Of a DNA stretch of 64,000 nucleotides, positions 53,695 to 64,000 are shown one piece after another. Numbering within the stretch: the stretch's first letter is position 1; every line of letters starts with the position of its first letter. Under the pieces are notes generated by a model. The model did no database searches. It was not told the origin of the DNA and worked only from the letters and a program-made list of their open reading frames with translations. This stretch comes from Siderastrea radians (Eukaryota; Cnidaria; Anthozoa; Scleractinia; Rhizangiidae). Location: contig OZ024894.1 of NCBI GenBank assembly GCA_964017195.1, forward strand, positions 30,299,120-30,363,119, given 5' to 3'. The position numbers and the translations under genes are program-made.

Positions 53695-54320
53695 GGATAC
53701 CTGGAGTAATTTCATTATTTCGCTTCAGTGATACCGGCAAGATTTTCGTGCAACGTGTTGTGCAACAACGATGCGTTAAAAGTTGAGTGTTTTCTCACCT
53801 ATACACGCAACAAATCTTTATTTTTCGAAAAGTAGAAGCAACTAACTTTCTGCAACCTGAACACGCGACACGGAGGTGATAATAAACGCAACATCGTTGC
53901 GCGAATAGTTGCACGAATGTTTTCCGTGTTATTTGGCCCTTAGGCAAGATTTTACAACTCCTGGTGGCGGCATGTACAGTTGTATCCAAGCTAAAGACCG
54001 AGTGCAAAACATTACATATTCCTTGGTGCATCATACGAACGCGCGGGAAGTGTGTAGCTCGCGCGGGAAAATGCACGCTTTCGGCACTTCGCGCTAAGCG
54101 AGTTAACCTTTTTCGGAAGATTCGTGCCGCCGCGAGTTTTCTTTTTCTTGTCTTTCCTTTTCTTATTTTGAGGCAGAGAAAGAGAGCGAACAGCAAAAAG
54201 TATTTTGCAGTCTACAGCAACAAGTACCCAAATTTTTCAACAGTGCAGTTACCTGCTGTTGCCAGCAAAAGCTTTGCTTCTGAATCTAGTGACGCAATCG
54301 ACACCTTGTAACTTCTCAGA
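53695..54320. other. Interior of 4.6 kb element, ORFs on both strands, unassigned
   Basis: Overlapping open frames at 53964-54311 (plus, Arg/Lys-rich) and 54196-53795 (minus) are mirror shadows; neither has a recognisable domain. GTTGCGCGAA/TTCGTGCAAC words recur near 53745 and 53898. Confidence 0.3.
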
Positions 54321-54639
54321 TGTCCTTTGATGTCTTTACTGCATTGCCCAATTTTATTATATGGCTAGAGCTTGTAAATATATAACGCACGCTGTGATTG
54401 GCCAATACTTGGGGCCAGATTTTCCCGTAATGCCCAGGGGCATTATGAGCAATGTTAATGCTCGGCTAGTAAAGTGGAAATATAGAAAATGTAAAAGTAC
54501 ATTTGATTCAAATAGTTGGGATGATTTGAAGCTAAATGAAAAGAGACAGTTTCTTTGAAAGTTTTTACTTTTTTCTTGTGCGATATCCCCGGGGGTACTT
54601 CCCGAAGATTTGGGTGGCGGGTTGCGCCGCGCTTCTGGA

Positions 54640-55145
54640 AACCCTTACCCTACTTCAGACCAAGATATGTGATTTTCCCTACCCTATTTCAGACCTGACT
54701 TAATATTTGATACCCTATTTCAGACGAGAACCTAACCCTATTTCGTTTGCGTAAACAGTTGAGAAGGGCTTCAAATTCCCAACGTCAATGAAACCTCAGT
54801 TCTTTGGAGAAGAAAATTAATAAAAAGATAGCTTTTTGTAAGAACGTTACCAGATCCCATATCAGAGTGCACAAACCTCACGCTTTTTCAGACCAAAATG
54901 GTCAAAATCTATACCCTATTTCAGACCATGAAGGCTCAAAAACCATACCCTTTGGCGCCACACATACCAATATAGCTTATATAAGGGAGTACCCACCCCC
55001 CCCCCCCCGAGGCACAAACCTCACCCTATTTCAGACCAAAATGGTCAAAATCTATGTCCTATTTCAGACCAAAAAGGCACAAAAACCATACCCTTTGGCG
55101 TCGCACATACCTATATAGCTTATGTAAGGGAGTACCCCCTCCCCC
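54640..55145. repeat. CCCTATTTCAGACC repeat block
   Basis: CCCTATTTCAGACC recurs at least six times; two ~135-bp units (about 54880-55012 and 55013-55145) each end with ATAAGGGAGTACCC-like sequence and a C tract. Confidence 0.85.
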
Positions 55146-55309
55146 GGGTGCGCTATAATTTTTTTGTGTGGAATAAAACTGCTGAGTTTTGTATGCTTTG
55201 CGGTAAACTGTTTCATTCATCCCAATCCGCTACGGCTCACTTTTCTAATTAATAAAGTGTCAGGCATAGCCATATAATAAACTTCTTATTACAGTGTCGT
55301 AACGAGGTA

Positions 55310-55540
55310 TGTGGGATCAGGCATCAAAGGGGTGGGATCGGGATCAGAAGGGTGGGATCTAGGACCACAGCCCTGGGATCAGGAGTCACAGACCATGGGA
55401 TCGGGATCAGCAGTTTCTTATAGGGATCAGGGACCAGGCTTTACCACATTTGTGGGATTAGGGATGAAAATTGGTCACGCTTTTGGAATCAAGGTACAGA
55501 AATTTGCGTACAAAAATGGGATCAGCGATGAAAAAACATA
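55310..55540. repeat. GGGATCAGG-type minisatellite
   Basis: TGGGATCAGG/TGGGATCGGGATCAG words repeat irregularly, degenerate toward the right. Confidence 0.75.
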
Positions 55541-55556
55541 CCTCGTCACCACCCTG

Positions 55557-55667
55557 TTATTAACTCTCGCTAGCTCAGGACCGTACTAGGAGAATATTGC
55601 CCTCAGTCTTTCTTGTACGACCTCGGGCAATATTCTCCCAGTACGGCCCTTGCGCTCAGTTAATAAG
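55557..55667. repeat. Hairpin mini-element (~110 bp)
   Basis: TTATTAACTCTCGC pairs with GCGCTCAGTTAATAA, and ACCGTACTAGGAGAATATTG with CAATATTCTCCCAGTACGG. Same scale as the hairpins near 9 kb and 28.7 kb but different sequence. Confidence 0.75.
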
Positions 55668-56573
55668 AAGTAAGTAACACACTGGACATTCGCTGGGTTG
55701 TCTGAACTAGCCCCACAACTTCCTCCAATTATTTCCGAATACCCACACAAAGCCATGGTAGTTTATGAGGTTTGACAGACTGGTGGCGTTCCAAACAGTT
55801 CAACCCACGTGCAAGATTTGTGTCGGGATTTTTTGTCGAGAGGCATGTTAGTTACATCAGGATTGTAGAAGTATTTCGCAACTTCAGGTATAATGACCGG
55901 TAACTTTATTTGGCTCTTATTTTTCTTTGGTTAAGAACTTTGAGATAATTTTACATTCTACAGTACTAATGCTATAAAGACGGGTTTGAATTTTAAAACA
56001 CTGAATTCATTGCACTAGCAGCAAAGTTTTAGACATCTCTTTTGTTTCTCGTCCATTCCTGCGCATTGGAGAGTCGCTGCTGACAGCTGTTCACATTTTC
56101 CTGGCCATGTGGTTTTGTAATCTAAGACCACTGTGTATTGCGTGACAGTATATCCATCACTTACCCAAAAATGTTCAACGGTTGCCATCAGTTGTCATGG
56201 GCGGCTAGTAGAAATGTCGTCATTTCTTCACAGAAAATGGTTATTAAGGTACGATTTGCTACATAGTTAGTTAGGTAATGCTTTACTGGTTCTCGTTGGT
56301 ATTTTTACTTTAGAAACAAGCAAGGTAAAACGAGTTTCTTGTGAAAAACAAATGTTTCAAAGTTATGCAAATTTGTCGCTGTTAATCACTAACAACCAAA
56401 GTTTCCCTTGGCCAAAAAAACGTATTTGCTAGCGAAAACCTGTCCTGTTTTCGGCTGATGACTTTATTTGAGGTTCTATTAATTAGTAAGTACCAAACAT
56501 TGTGAAACTTTTCTTTAAAAAATGGAATTAGCGCGTGTTATTTGAAAACGCTGGTCATTACTTCTCCGCCTGT

Positions 56574-57190
56574 CAAGGTCAAAAGGTCGTCTTCGCCTGG
56601 AAAATAGGGTGTAGATAAAGCGCTCCCAAAATTTACCATTTCATTTACCCAAAATTTTTTTTTCATCAAATCGAAGAGGAAAGATTGCTTATTCCAACAA
56701 GTGTAGCCTCAGCAGCGAAAGCCATATACCAGAATGCTATTTTTGGTCCTGAATTTCGCCATTTTTTAGCGTGCGACTATGCCGCTCGAAACGGTTAAAT
56801 TTTAAAAATCTGTTAAAAATTCTGGCCTCGATCGAATTCAATTTTGACAAAACAATCATGACAAGGGAATATCCTACTTATACTACATGGCTTTGATATT
56901 GATATTCCTGTCTTCACAATTCAAGACGAGCGGTTGATTTAAGTGACACTTTCAAGTCGTTTTTACTCGCTCACGAGCCATCGGAATGATAAAGTCGTCG
57001 TAAGGGTAAAATATCTACCGAAATAAACTGCAACTTATATTTTTACAAATGGTTTGGGAAGACCTTTATTGTGACAAAGTTTGGCAATTTTCGATTTTTC
57101 TATCTTGCATGGTCCTAGGTGAAAGTTACGGATAGCCGCTCTTAAGCTTCTGGGGAACTCTATCTTTCTCAATTTCTCTTCTCAATCCGT
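56574..57190. other. Intergenic
   Basis: No gene seen. CGCCTGGAAAATAGGGTGTA near 56600 may be a remnant of the right end of the TTAA MITE split by the 4.6 kb element. Confidence 0.3.
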
Positions 57191-57482
57191 TCATCTAGCT
57201 AAGAAGGATTGCCACATTAAACGAAAGAGGGCCTCCGTTACAAGCTTGTGAGCCCGGACTACTCGATTGTACGACTTTTCCTTCACCACGGCCGTCGTTG
57301 TGTCTGCCCCATAGACACCAGATTCGATCAACAGATCTTCTAATCCCGAGTTTTTATACTTCTTTTCAAGAAGGGTTGTCTCTGTTAAGTCCATCCACGA
57401 CTGGTCATCTTCGTCAAGCTTGAAAGCGAGGTTCCATAAAATCCATGATTCACAGCATTTATTTAAGTTTTTAACTCCGAGA
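57191..57482 (-). pseudogene. Transposon-like ORF fragment, ~97 aa
   Basis: The minus-strand frame opens after a stop near 57482 and reads KNLNKCCESWILWNLAFKLD, EDDQSWMDLTETTLLEKKY, LEDLLIESGVYGADTTTAV, SYNRVVRAHKLVTEALFRLM and stops after SFLAR. No ATG begins the open stretch; the first is 12 codons before TTLLEKK. The block GxYG...SYNRxxRAHKLxxEALFRL reminds me of abundant, unannotated cnidarian repeat proteins, but that is memory and unverified. Both ends are abrupt and no splice sites frame it, so it is best taken as a fragment of a mobile-element protein. Confidence 0.4.
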
Positions 57483-57528
57483 GGTGATCAATTTAAAAAA
57501 TTGACTCCTATTTTATCTGGAAAGTGAT

Positions 57529-57620
57529 AGCCTGTTCCAGTACCCAGCCCCTTCGCTTTTTTTCGCGCTCTTTTTCTCAAGTCACGCTTTCCCCCACTAT
57601 ATCGGACCCTGGAACAGGCT
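57529..57620. repeat. Short inverted-repeat element (92 bp)
   Basis: AGCCTGTTCCAG at the left and CTGGAACAGGCT at the right, with a T-rich centre. Confidence 0.75.
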
Positions 57621-58531
57621 TGGAAAGTGAACACTAACGCTGCAAACACTTCGCAGAATTAAGTCAACAAAAGTTTTAGTTCCTATTAAACGATGAGCAA
57701 AGATCTTACGAAACGTGGTAAAAGACGAGGGTAAATATCACTGTTTTTTTTTTGCTTTGTTTTGCAAAGCAGGGATGCTTTTGAGTTTCAGTTCTTTTTT
57801 GACTCGTGCTGACTTACAAAAACGTAGCTATAACTCAAAACCTATACCACAATTCAAAACAACATGTACAAACTACCTAGCGAAATCCGTCGCCAAACCT
57901 TTTCAGTACTCTGGGTTGAGCGAAGCGTCAGTTTTTTAGCTCCTAGCTCCCGGACTAACTGGAATTGGAGAAACCAATCCTATGCATGGTCAATTCGAAA
58001 CTGAAAAGAATAACTAAAAATTTGTTGCGAGGGGTTTAGATGCGTTCTATGTATTGTTGGAAAATATACGCCAATTGTTTAGAAACAATACTTATGATTC
58101 ATCTGAACTTAGGACAGCGAATTTCCATGAAGACTTCTCGAGTTTAAATGTTTCGGTGTCACGTAGACGCGCAGTTTTTTGTATCGCAGACAAATTGGGG
58201 ACTCGATCGAATTCTACTAAATAAATAAATAAATAAATAAACCAACAAATAAATAAATAAATAAATTCAAATAAAAATAAAACCGGCTGGTTTCACTGTA
58301 TTTATATCCCATATTGCGTCTGTACTGCACCTGTAACGCATAACATAGATTGCCAGTAACTAGCAAAACAATTAACGGGAAGTAGGTCTCCTGGCCTTAA
58401 TGTCCTACTAAGAGCAGTAAGTGCAATTTGAAAATCCTGCCAGTTTCCAAATTTCTTATCTACCACATACAGTTGTAAGTTGCCACTCGAATGCTTAAAA
58501 AAATGACTTTTTTCTAACCTGATAAATCTGT
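57621..58531. other. Intergenic with (AAAT)n at about 58218-58265
   Basis: No gene recognised. The AAAT run is the only structured feature. Confidence 0.4.
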
Positions 58532-58771
58532 GTGGTCATAGGTTGCTGTACTCGCACTTGTCCTTTCTGTTACGGCGGGAGGCGTTGTGCGTCTTGGCGG
58601 CGACGTAATGGTTGTTACTTGTTTATGATGCATAGAGACTCCGTGACAGTTGTCTGTAGAGGAAAAAGATCGTGTAAACTATTCAATGGATATGAGTTAA
58701 TATGCGACGAGACTGGTTGGAATAATTTTGTAAAAGCTACCAATGTGTTACTCCTGAGCCAATCTCCGTAA
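58532..58771 (+). CDS. Cysteine-rich exon-like ORF (79 aa), unknown
   Basis: The plus-strand frame reads MVIGCCTRTCPFCYGGRRCA, SWRRRNGCYLFMMHRDS, VVCRGKRSCKLFNGYELICD, then ETGWNNFVKATN to a stop. Nine cysteines fall within about 52 residues, an excess hard to explain by chance in AT-rich DNA. A pyrimidine-rich stretch and CATAG acceptor sit at the very start, so it may be a terminal exon of a secreted or ectodomain protein. No domain family was matched. An alternative frame after the same acceptor is hydrophobic but stops early. Without an upstream partner the call stays tentative. Confidence 0.3.
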   Translation: MVIGCCTRTCPFCYGGRRCASWRRRNGCYLFMMHRDSVTVVCRGKRSCKLFNGYELICDETGWNNFVKATNVLLLSQSP

Positions 58772-60217
58772 TTAGAGAATCCCATAAGCAAGATTCTCCA
58801 TCCAGCAGCTAGAAGAAATCACGTGAATTAATTTTATGTTAATCTCTGCATTTAAAAACTCTAGTTGAACGACCTTCTTTCTTTAGCCACAGAGTTTACT
58901 GCTCGAAAAGAAGGGCGTTTAAGAGAGATTTATCTGTACCCAAAAGACCTTTGGTACCACTACGTAGTTCATACGTCACCTTAGATCACTGTTTATTCAA
59001 GTCTAGTTGAATGCAACAAGTTACTAATTAATTAATTAATTAAGTAAATTATTTATTTATCTATTATTACTCTAGGGATATTCTCTGAACTTAAGCACAG
59101 ACTTTCTTGAGCCACGAACGACAACCAGAAGCTTAACGTTTTCCTTTTGACCCATTCTGGTGCTAACACTTCCTTAACGGCAAGCTGAGCCACCAGATAC
59201 CAAAACAACAGTTTTCCAGCCATTGGTTAAGAGCAGAAAAAAAGCCAAAAAAGGAAACATTCAACTCCCGGTTGACGTCCGTGGCTCAAAAACGTCTGTG
59301 CTTAAGTTCCCTAATACCGAATTCGAAGAACTTTGGGAGATTCCGAACTTTCGCCCATGGTTCGTGTTTCAAAACATGCCCGCCTAAAAATAGTTTCTCG
59401 TTCTATTGACGTTTCTATGCTTCAGTTACTCTACAGAAACACGGCTAATGTTTTTTTTCTTTTTTTTTTCTCAGTGCAGATGCAGTTCATTTCGGCCAGG
59501 AACACAAAAGAAGCTAACTTAATTCACAATGGCCATAACTGCTAAAATCTACTAACTCTCACACTGCCTTCACACAACCACTGGAATCAAAATATGCAAA
59601 CTGGTGCAGTAATATTTCTCGAGCACGTTTTCACACGTCAGCTGTTTTTTTTTTATTTCAACCTTTTGCCTTAGTGGTCAATTTGCTGTGCTGTAACTTC
59701 GAAATACTTTTGATTTTTCTCCAGAATAAAATTCCGTTGTGAACAATAAAAACAACAAAGTGCTTGAGTCTCGGTCTGATTATCGGTCTGGTAGTTCCCC
59801 TTTGAAATTCATTGACAATTCATTTTAACAGGGTCAATATTTGTTTTGACAGCAACTATAAGTCAAAACCATCGACAAACTAAACTCTAGTGTTTTTAAA
59901 TATAGTAAACAAGGCACAGCAGAGTTTGCTATCGCTCACGGAAAACGATAATAAGATTGCTCGTTTTCTATCAGTGACTACAGGAATGGTGATAGCAATG
60001 ATGATTGTCTAATGAAATTTTGCTATTCTCCTTTGCATGTTCCAGATCCCAATAAAACGTTGAATAAAACACCTTTAAGAGCGGATGTCTGTAAATATCG
60101 ACCATCAAAACAGAGAATCAAACAGGGAAGGGTGGGGAGAGGGGGGGATCTAGCGCCTTTTTGCCCGCTCAACATCTGCGAGGAAAAAATATTAAATACA
60201 ACTTAACGTAGACAAAC
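58772..60217. other. Intergenic, no gene recognised
   Basis: A plus-strand acceptor-like T run and CTCAG near 59473 precedes a short frame ending HNGHNC, without further support. TTAAT repeats near 59028-59045. Confidence 0.35.
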
Positions 60218-60365
60218 CTGTTTCCTCCTCGCAAATCCGCCCTCTATGAATGTCTCCTCTGATACTGTTAAATCTCCCATAGTTACCAGTAGGCCACTCC
60301 TTAGCAATTAGAGCATAAGATTTGTTGTCCCTCGGACATTCAAGCAAAGTCACACGCCCCAATTG
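60218..60365 (-). pseudogene. Truncated C-type lectin domain exon (C-terminal half)
   Basis: The frame reads VTLLECPRDNKSYALIAKEW, PTGNYGRFNSIRGDIHRG and RICEEET up to a donor-like CAG/GTTTGT. It aligns with the last third of the lectin exon at 60966-61352 (YYAVIAIDRPSGSYGSFKSI...GWICEEE), including the terminal CEEE and the phase-1 splice position. The first two thirds of the domain are absent nearby, and no clean acceptor precedes it. Either the domain is split by an undetected intron or it is a broken tandem copy. Confidence 0.55.
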
Positions 60366-60965
60366 GTGGACTATCTCTCCCCCACCCCCACCTTTTGGTT
60401 TTTGCTGTTACAATGTTTCGAAAATATTTTATGTTTTGCAGAAAACCTGTCATGTGCTCTACAGTAGCGCGGTATATATTATGTTATGGCGTATGTTATA
60501 CAGGGGGCTGTGATGTCATTCCAGACGCTCGCCATCTTAGCCCGCCATCTGGGATGACATCACAATTACACTTTAGAAATCATCAAAAACGGCGGAAATT
60601 GAAACGTTTTGCTGCTGGAAATCTAAAATACGCCATATCTAAAACACTCTGTTCCTTTGTCAACATTTCGTTCTTTTTTTTAACTTAAAAAGATGAAAAC
60701 ACGCATATCTGTTCAAAAATGGCTTGACCGCCTGCTTCTTACGACGTCATATCTCGTCACCATAGCAAAGGATTCTCATCAAACTTGTGTCAAAATATGT
60801 CTAAGGGATATGCATACAGCTAGTGAAAAAAAGCAGGTGCAGATGCAAAATGGGCTTTACAAAAAGTCAAGAAAACCATAGTGGGGGTTAGAGGGAGGGG
60901 CACTGTTTCGCCCCCAGTTGCAAGTGCTGCGAGGGCAGGATATTATTGTACGGCCGTATTTATAC

Positions 60966-61352
60966 CTCTTTCTTCCTCGCAGATCCACCCTATTTGGACG
61001 CTGCCTTTGATACTCTTAAATGAACCATAAGAACCAGAAGGCCTGTCGATAGCAATCACTGCGTAGTATTGATTTTTAACAGGATTATCCTGCTGCCATT
61101 TTTTTAAAGTCAAAGCTTCGCCATTTATCCAAGTCCATTTCCCACTACTCCTGTTCTTATATAAACCGATGTGCCATTCATGGTTTGGAACATCCGTTCG
61201 ATCTTTTACTCTTTTGTTGATAAATTCCCACTCTTCCTCTGTCTCCATAACAACAAGAGTCTTATTGTTATATTTACAGGAGCGTTTCGCTTGTTGCCAG
61301 GTCATTCGAGCGCCATCGTTAAAGGTGTAGCAAGGGCAAGCTTTCTGTCCAT
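60966..61352 (-). CDS. C-type lectin-like domain exon
   Basis: A single symmetric phase-1 exon (acceptor GACTTTATCCCAG, donor GTATAA), 387 bases or 129 codons. It reads DGQKACPCYTFNDGARMTWQ, AKRSCKYNN, then WHIGLYKNRSSGKWTWING, LKKWQQDNP, YYAVIAIDR and GWICEEE. These are the family landmarks: the paired N-terminal Cys, the first helix Cys, WIGL-like WHIGL, the W-x-W strand and the C-terminal Cys. The usual penultimate Cys and the WND motif are not seen, and no EPN/QPD triplet is evident, so calcium-dependent sugar binding is doubtful. Such exons occur in secreted or membrane recognition proteins. Flanking exons (signal peptide, other domains) were not identified; the truncated copy lies 600 bases downstream on the same strand. 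Confidence 0.7.
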
Positions 61353-61503
61353 CTGGGATAAAGTCCATGAGAAAGAAGGAGAAATAGTAGATGAACTCAG
61401 CAAATTAAATAAACAGCGTTCTTTTTTATCAACAAGGTCGGGTCTTCAGGAATTTTCTTTTCATCTAACTACTTAATACAAGTATTTGTCTGCTACATTT
61501 TAA

Positions 61504-62022
61504 CCCTATTCTGCCTGGGGGGGGGGGGGGGGGGGCATTGTGCCCGCGCTGACTTTAACGAATTATAACTTTTAAACGGCTAGGCGAATAATCACCAAAT
61601 CTGGTGACTTTTCCCGGAATTTATCAGAGAATATTTTCCTGTGTCAATGACGTGTCTATGATGATTGACGTTTCAGAAGTGTATTTTGACTATTTTCTGT
61701 CTTTTTTAAGTCTTTTTCAGGTTTTGCCCTTCGTTTGTAAGAAGAACATATGTTATTACTTTTGTGTGCTTGTTTTGACTAAGTATGTTTCTTAGAACAA
61801 AATCATATATTTTGGTGACGTCATTGTCAGCTGTATGACTGCAGGTTTTCGTCATAACTGACATGTCATAAGCCCAATCGGTTAAGCTAATAACGTGCTA
61901 CAAACACGCTAAGTTTCATCACAAGAGCTTTAATACTTTTCGAGATCTAAAGGGGGGCACTTTGTTCCCCGCCCCCCCCCCCTCCAGGCTCAGAAACTCA
62001 AAAAAGCTCCGGCAGAATAGGG
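61504..62022. mobile_element. 519-bp TTAA-flanked MITE (piggyBac-like)
   Basis: CCCTATTCTGCC at the left end and GGCAGAATAGGG at the right are perfect 12-bp inverted repeats, with TTAA outside each (61500-61503, 62023-62026). CCC termini plus TTAA is the piggyBac signature. G and C tracts lie just inside. A partial copy is at 51534-51917. Confidence 0.85.
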
Positions 62023-62026
62023 TTAA

Positions 62027-62869
62027 TACATTCAAACACACAGCTAATGTCATCCTGGTTCAGTGAGGGAAAGCACCTGCTCATAAAGAAAGGTACTTAG
62101 GAAAATTTGGATGAGTTTATAGGGTGGATAATTTGAATTTGCTTATTATTAGAAGAAAACGCAATATTTATTTTTGATCATGAAAATTTCCTTGCTGTCA
62201 TTAATTTGTAAAAACCAATACCTAATAATTAATTTGAACGGGTAACTTATCAATCCGGTGGAACGACAGAGATGCAAATAATAATTTGTCTATGACGAAG
62301 ATCTGCTCTTGCTATTATGCTCCCAAATGTTGAGGCAAACAAACAAAAACAGAACAAATTCTGAACGTTTGAGTATTTCTCCACCTGAGTCAAATCCCGG
62401 TTGCTTCTAGTCGCAAAAGTAAATTTAAGCAGACGGCTGGCAAACCCATCATGCAGTGAAAAGGAGGATCTGGCCGACCTGAAGCCACTAATGATACGAT
62501 ACATTAAATGAAATGAGTGGGATCTATTCCAAAACAAACGGAAATGAAAGCCATATAGTATATATCCGTTCTAGTTGTTAGAGTGTATGTTGCATTAATC
62601 TAGGTTGAATTCAGAGCTTTTACCTTGCAATATGACGATGCATGCAAACATAAAAACCAAGAAACTGAAACAGACGGAAACAACTGAAATCTCAGCCCGG
62701 GCTGAAATTTGCCATATAATCGGCCCCTAAGAGGTCATTGTTAGAGGTATACCTTGTGATGATAAAGAAAATGATGGTAAATTTTATGCTCGGACTTTAC
62801 AATCTTGTAAAGTCGAATTCATGTTAATCATATGGAAAGCCATAACTTTCTTATGTGATCAGTGATCTT
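62027..62869. other. Intergenic, no gene recognised
   Basis: The minus-strand frame 62537-62250 has no domain or splice support. CAGCCCGGGCTG near 62694 is a short palindrome. Confidence 0.35.
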
Positions 62870-63230
62870 TAGGTGGTGACATTTTATCGTGATGTGGTGT
62901 GGATTTGTCACGTTGTAGTTTAGTTGCGTTGCCATGTATTGTGGTTTTGTCATTACGTTATGGGGTGTCATCATCATGTGTTGTGGTGTTGTCATTACGT
63001 TACGAGGTTTGGTCATTGTGTGATGCGGTGGGATCGTTATGTGGTGTGGTTATTTCTTTATGTGGTGCGGTTTCATCATTATGTGCTGAGGTTATTTGAT
63101 AACATCCTGTAATTTTGTCATTATATGATGTGGTTACATTATTATGTAGTGCAGTTCCTTCCTTATGTGGTTAACTCGTTATGTGATGCGGTTTTAACTT
63201 TATGTTATGTGGTTTTCATGAAACAATCTC
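62870..63230. repeat. Degenerate ~19-21-bp minisatellite (GTCATTATGTGATGTGGTT-like)
   Basis: About sixteen diverged units of the type GT(C/T)ATTATGTG(A/G)TG(T/C)GGTT. Open frames on both strands here are repeat translations. Confidence 0.8.
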
Positions 63231-63347
63231 ACTTTCACTTCCGGTGTCAAACTATTACCCAGGCTTTACTTGTCCTGAAGAACCGACTTAACCAGGTTTT
63301 AGAAAGATCCCAGTGCCTGCTCTTCCAAGGTAACAGGTAAAGCAAAG

Positions 63348-64000
63348 ATGGTGGGAGTGAGAAATGGTAATTTGTCAAATGTGCTTGAAAAGGTGCACCT
63401 TGGACATCTTCTCGAGAACTTCCAACGTGAAAAGGTAACATTCAGATTAAATATCCAAGTTATCTTTCGACCAAATGCAATGTTTCGGGTTGACAATCGA
63501 AACACAATGATGCAATTAAGGTTAGAGTATCTAAACTTTGGAAGCTATTCACCGCCACGAAAACCAGGAACACAAGGTTGCAGTGCACCTGATCATAAGT
63601 ATTTGATTTTGAAGTCAGTATTAAAGAGCTACCCGGAAGATGACTTCAACATTAAGGACATCGCATCACTGCTTTCCATTTCAGAGAGTACAGTCTACGA
63701 CGGATACGACCTCACCTCAGTCAGTTGCAGTTTACAGAGATAAGAGAGGGGAGATCTAGATAATGCTGTGGAGGAAATACCAAGGGCCGAATACCCTTAT
63801 TGTGGAGAAGTGCTGTTCAAGCAAGTAATTGCAGATTTGGGAATAAAGGTTCTGACAGAAGAGTCATAGAGTTGATCATAAGGGAGTTGAAAACAGGAAG
63901 AGAGGCCGTCTTCGTCGACGCATCTACAGTGTTCAAGGTCACAATCACTTATGGCAAATAGACTTCAATCATAAGCTTTTGCGTTGGCATTTGGTAATTA
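63348..64000 (+). pseudogene. Integrase-core (rve-like) transposon gene, frameshifted, runs off the window
   Basis: The first open stretch includes LSNVLEKVHLGHLLENF and DHKYLILKSVLKSYPEDDF, then a helix-turn-helix-like NIKDIASLLSISESTVY. After a frame change near 63725 it continues DLDNAVEEIPRAEYPYCGEV and LFKQVIADLGIKV; two more changes later it reads RGRLRRRIYSVQGHNHLWQI, DFNHKLLRW and reaches the window end. The block NHLWxID/FNHKLxRWxxVI is, as I recall, typical of integrase-core proteins spread in fish and cnidarian genomes, where the Asp is the first catalytic acid. At least three shifts make this copy a pseudogene. The second catalytic Asp and the Glu would lie beyond the window. Confidence 0.65.

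Larger units (their letters stand above)
51931..56573. mobile_element. 4.6 kb element with ~240-bp terminal inverted repeats
   Basis: 51931-52170 (ACAGGCGGGGAAGTAATGAC...) is the reverse complement of 56330-56573 (...GTCATTACTTCTCCGCCTGT) with over 90% identity by eye. The interior has short open frames only, for example 52277-52573 (MKKGRDFFSLRETTVEH...), tandem repeats and a hairpin; no transposase was recognised. A target duplication is not obvious. It probably inserted into the TTAA MITE fragment to its left. Confidence 0.75.

Noticed and set aside
53795..54311. Arg/Lys-rich ORFs on both strands
   Set aside because: Mutual shadows without domain or splice support.
62899..63112. Cys/Val-rich ORFs on the plus strand
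   Set aside because: Translation of the GTGATGTGGTT-type minisatellite.

Overview
The window looks like invertebrate, most likely anthozoan (stony-coral-like), nuclear DNA. The evidence is AT-rich sequence, short exons with GT/AG borders, phase-1 exon boundaries, a Penelope-like element with a GIY-YIG endonuclease, an immunoreceptor-like gene with a YAVVDKS tail, and a C-type lectin domain. Species cannot be named from sequence alone. There are no operons and no CRISPR array. Only a few host genes are visible, all as exon sets without complete 5' ends except one.

Layout. 1-8.3 kb is two foldback elements: a near-perfect 1.6 kb palindrome and a 4.9 kb element with 1.4 kb arms around a decayed minus-strand coding core. 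9.6-13.6 kb holds two minus-strand host gene models; the second (11,230-13,585) is a small mucin-like type I membrane protein whose three exons join in frame to 173 residues. 15.0-18.5 kb is copy 1 of a duplicated segment (here called R1), which carries a TA-flanked MITE. 18.5-20.7 kb is a foldback with a 19-bp minisatellite core. 21.5-22.6 kb is a Penelope-like retroelement fragment between inverted repeats. 22.8-26.4 kb has a short-palindrome array, a MITE and weak minus-strand exons.

28.0-41.9 kb is the most notable part. It is R1 copy 2, split by a 10,881-bp insertion (30,035-40,915). R1 copy 1 shows the empty site. The insertion has short terminal inverted repeats (CCCGTRCGAAAT), subterminal tandem arrays full of GAATTC/GGGAATTCCC palindromes, and at least three coding units: a minus-strand gene with a degenerate BEN domain, a plus-strand gene ending in a Cys-rich tail, and a minus-strand unknown gene with a duplicated, broken last exon. 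I cannot assign it to a known transposon superfamily.

42.1-44.0 kb is the 3' half of a minus-strand single-pass receptor with ITIM-like tyrosine motifs; exon phases agree throughout. 44-51 kb has a tRNA-derived SINE, a second tRNA-like sequence, a frameshifted Tc1/mariner transposase and a LINE 3' fragment cut by a 283-bp foldback with 9-bp target duplications. 51.5-56.6 kb is a TTAA-type MITE fragment followed by a 4.6 kb element with 240-bp terminal inverted repeats. 57-61.4 kb holds a transposon-like ORF fragment, a cysteine-rich exon-like ORF and two C-type-lectin exons on the minus strand. The end has a second TTAA-flanked MITE, a degenerate minisatellite and a frameshifted integrase-type gene that runs off the window.

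Most of the window is therefore nested mobile DNA. The candidate host genes are the mucin-like membrane protein, the ITIM-like receptor, the lectin and one unknown two-exon model near 10 kb.
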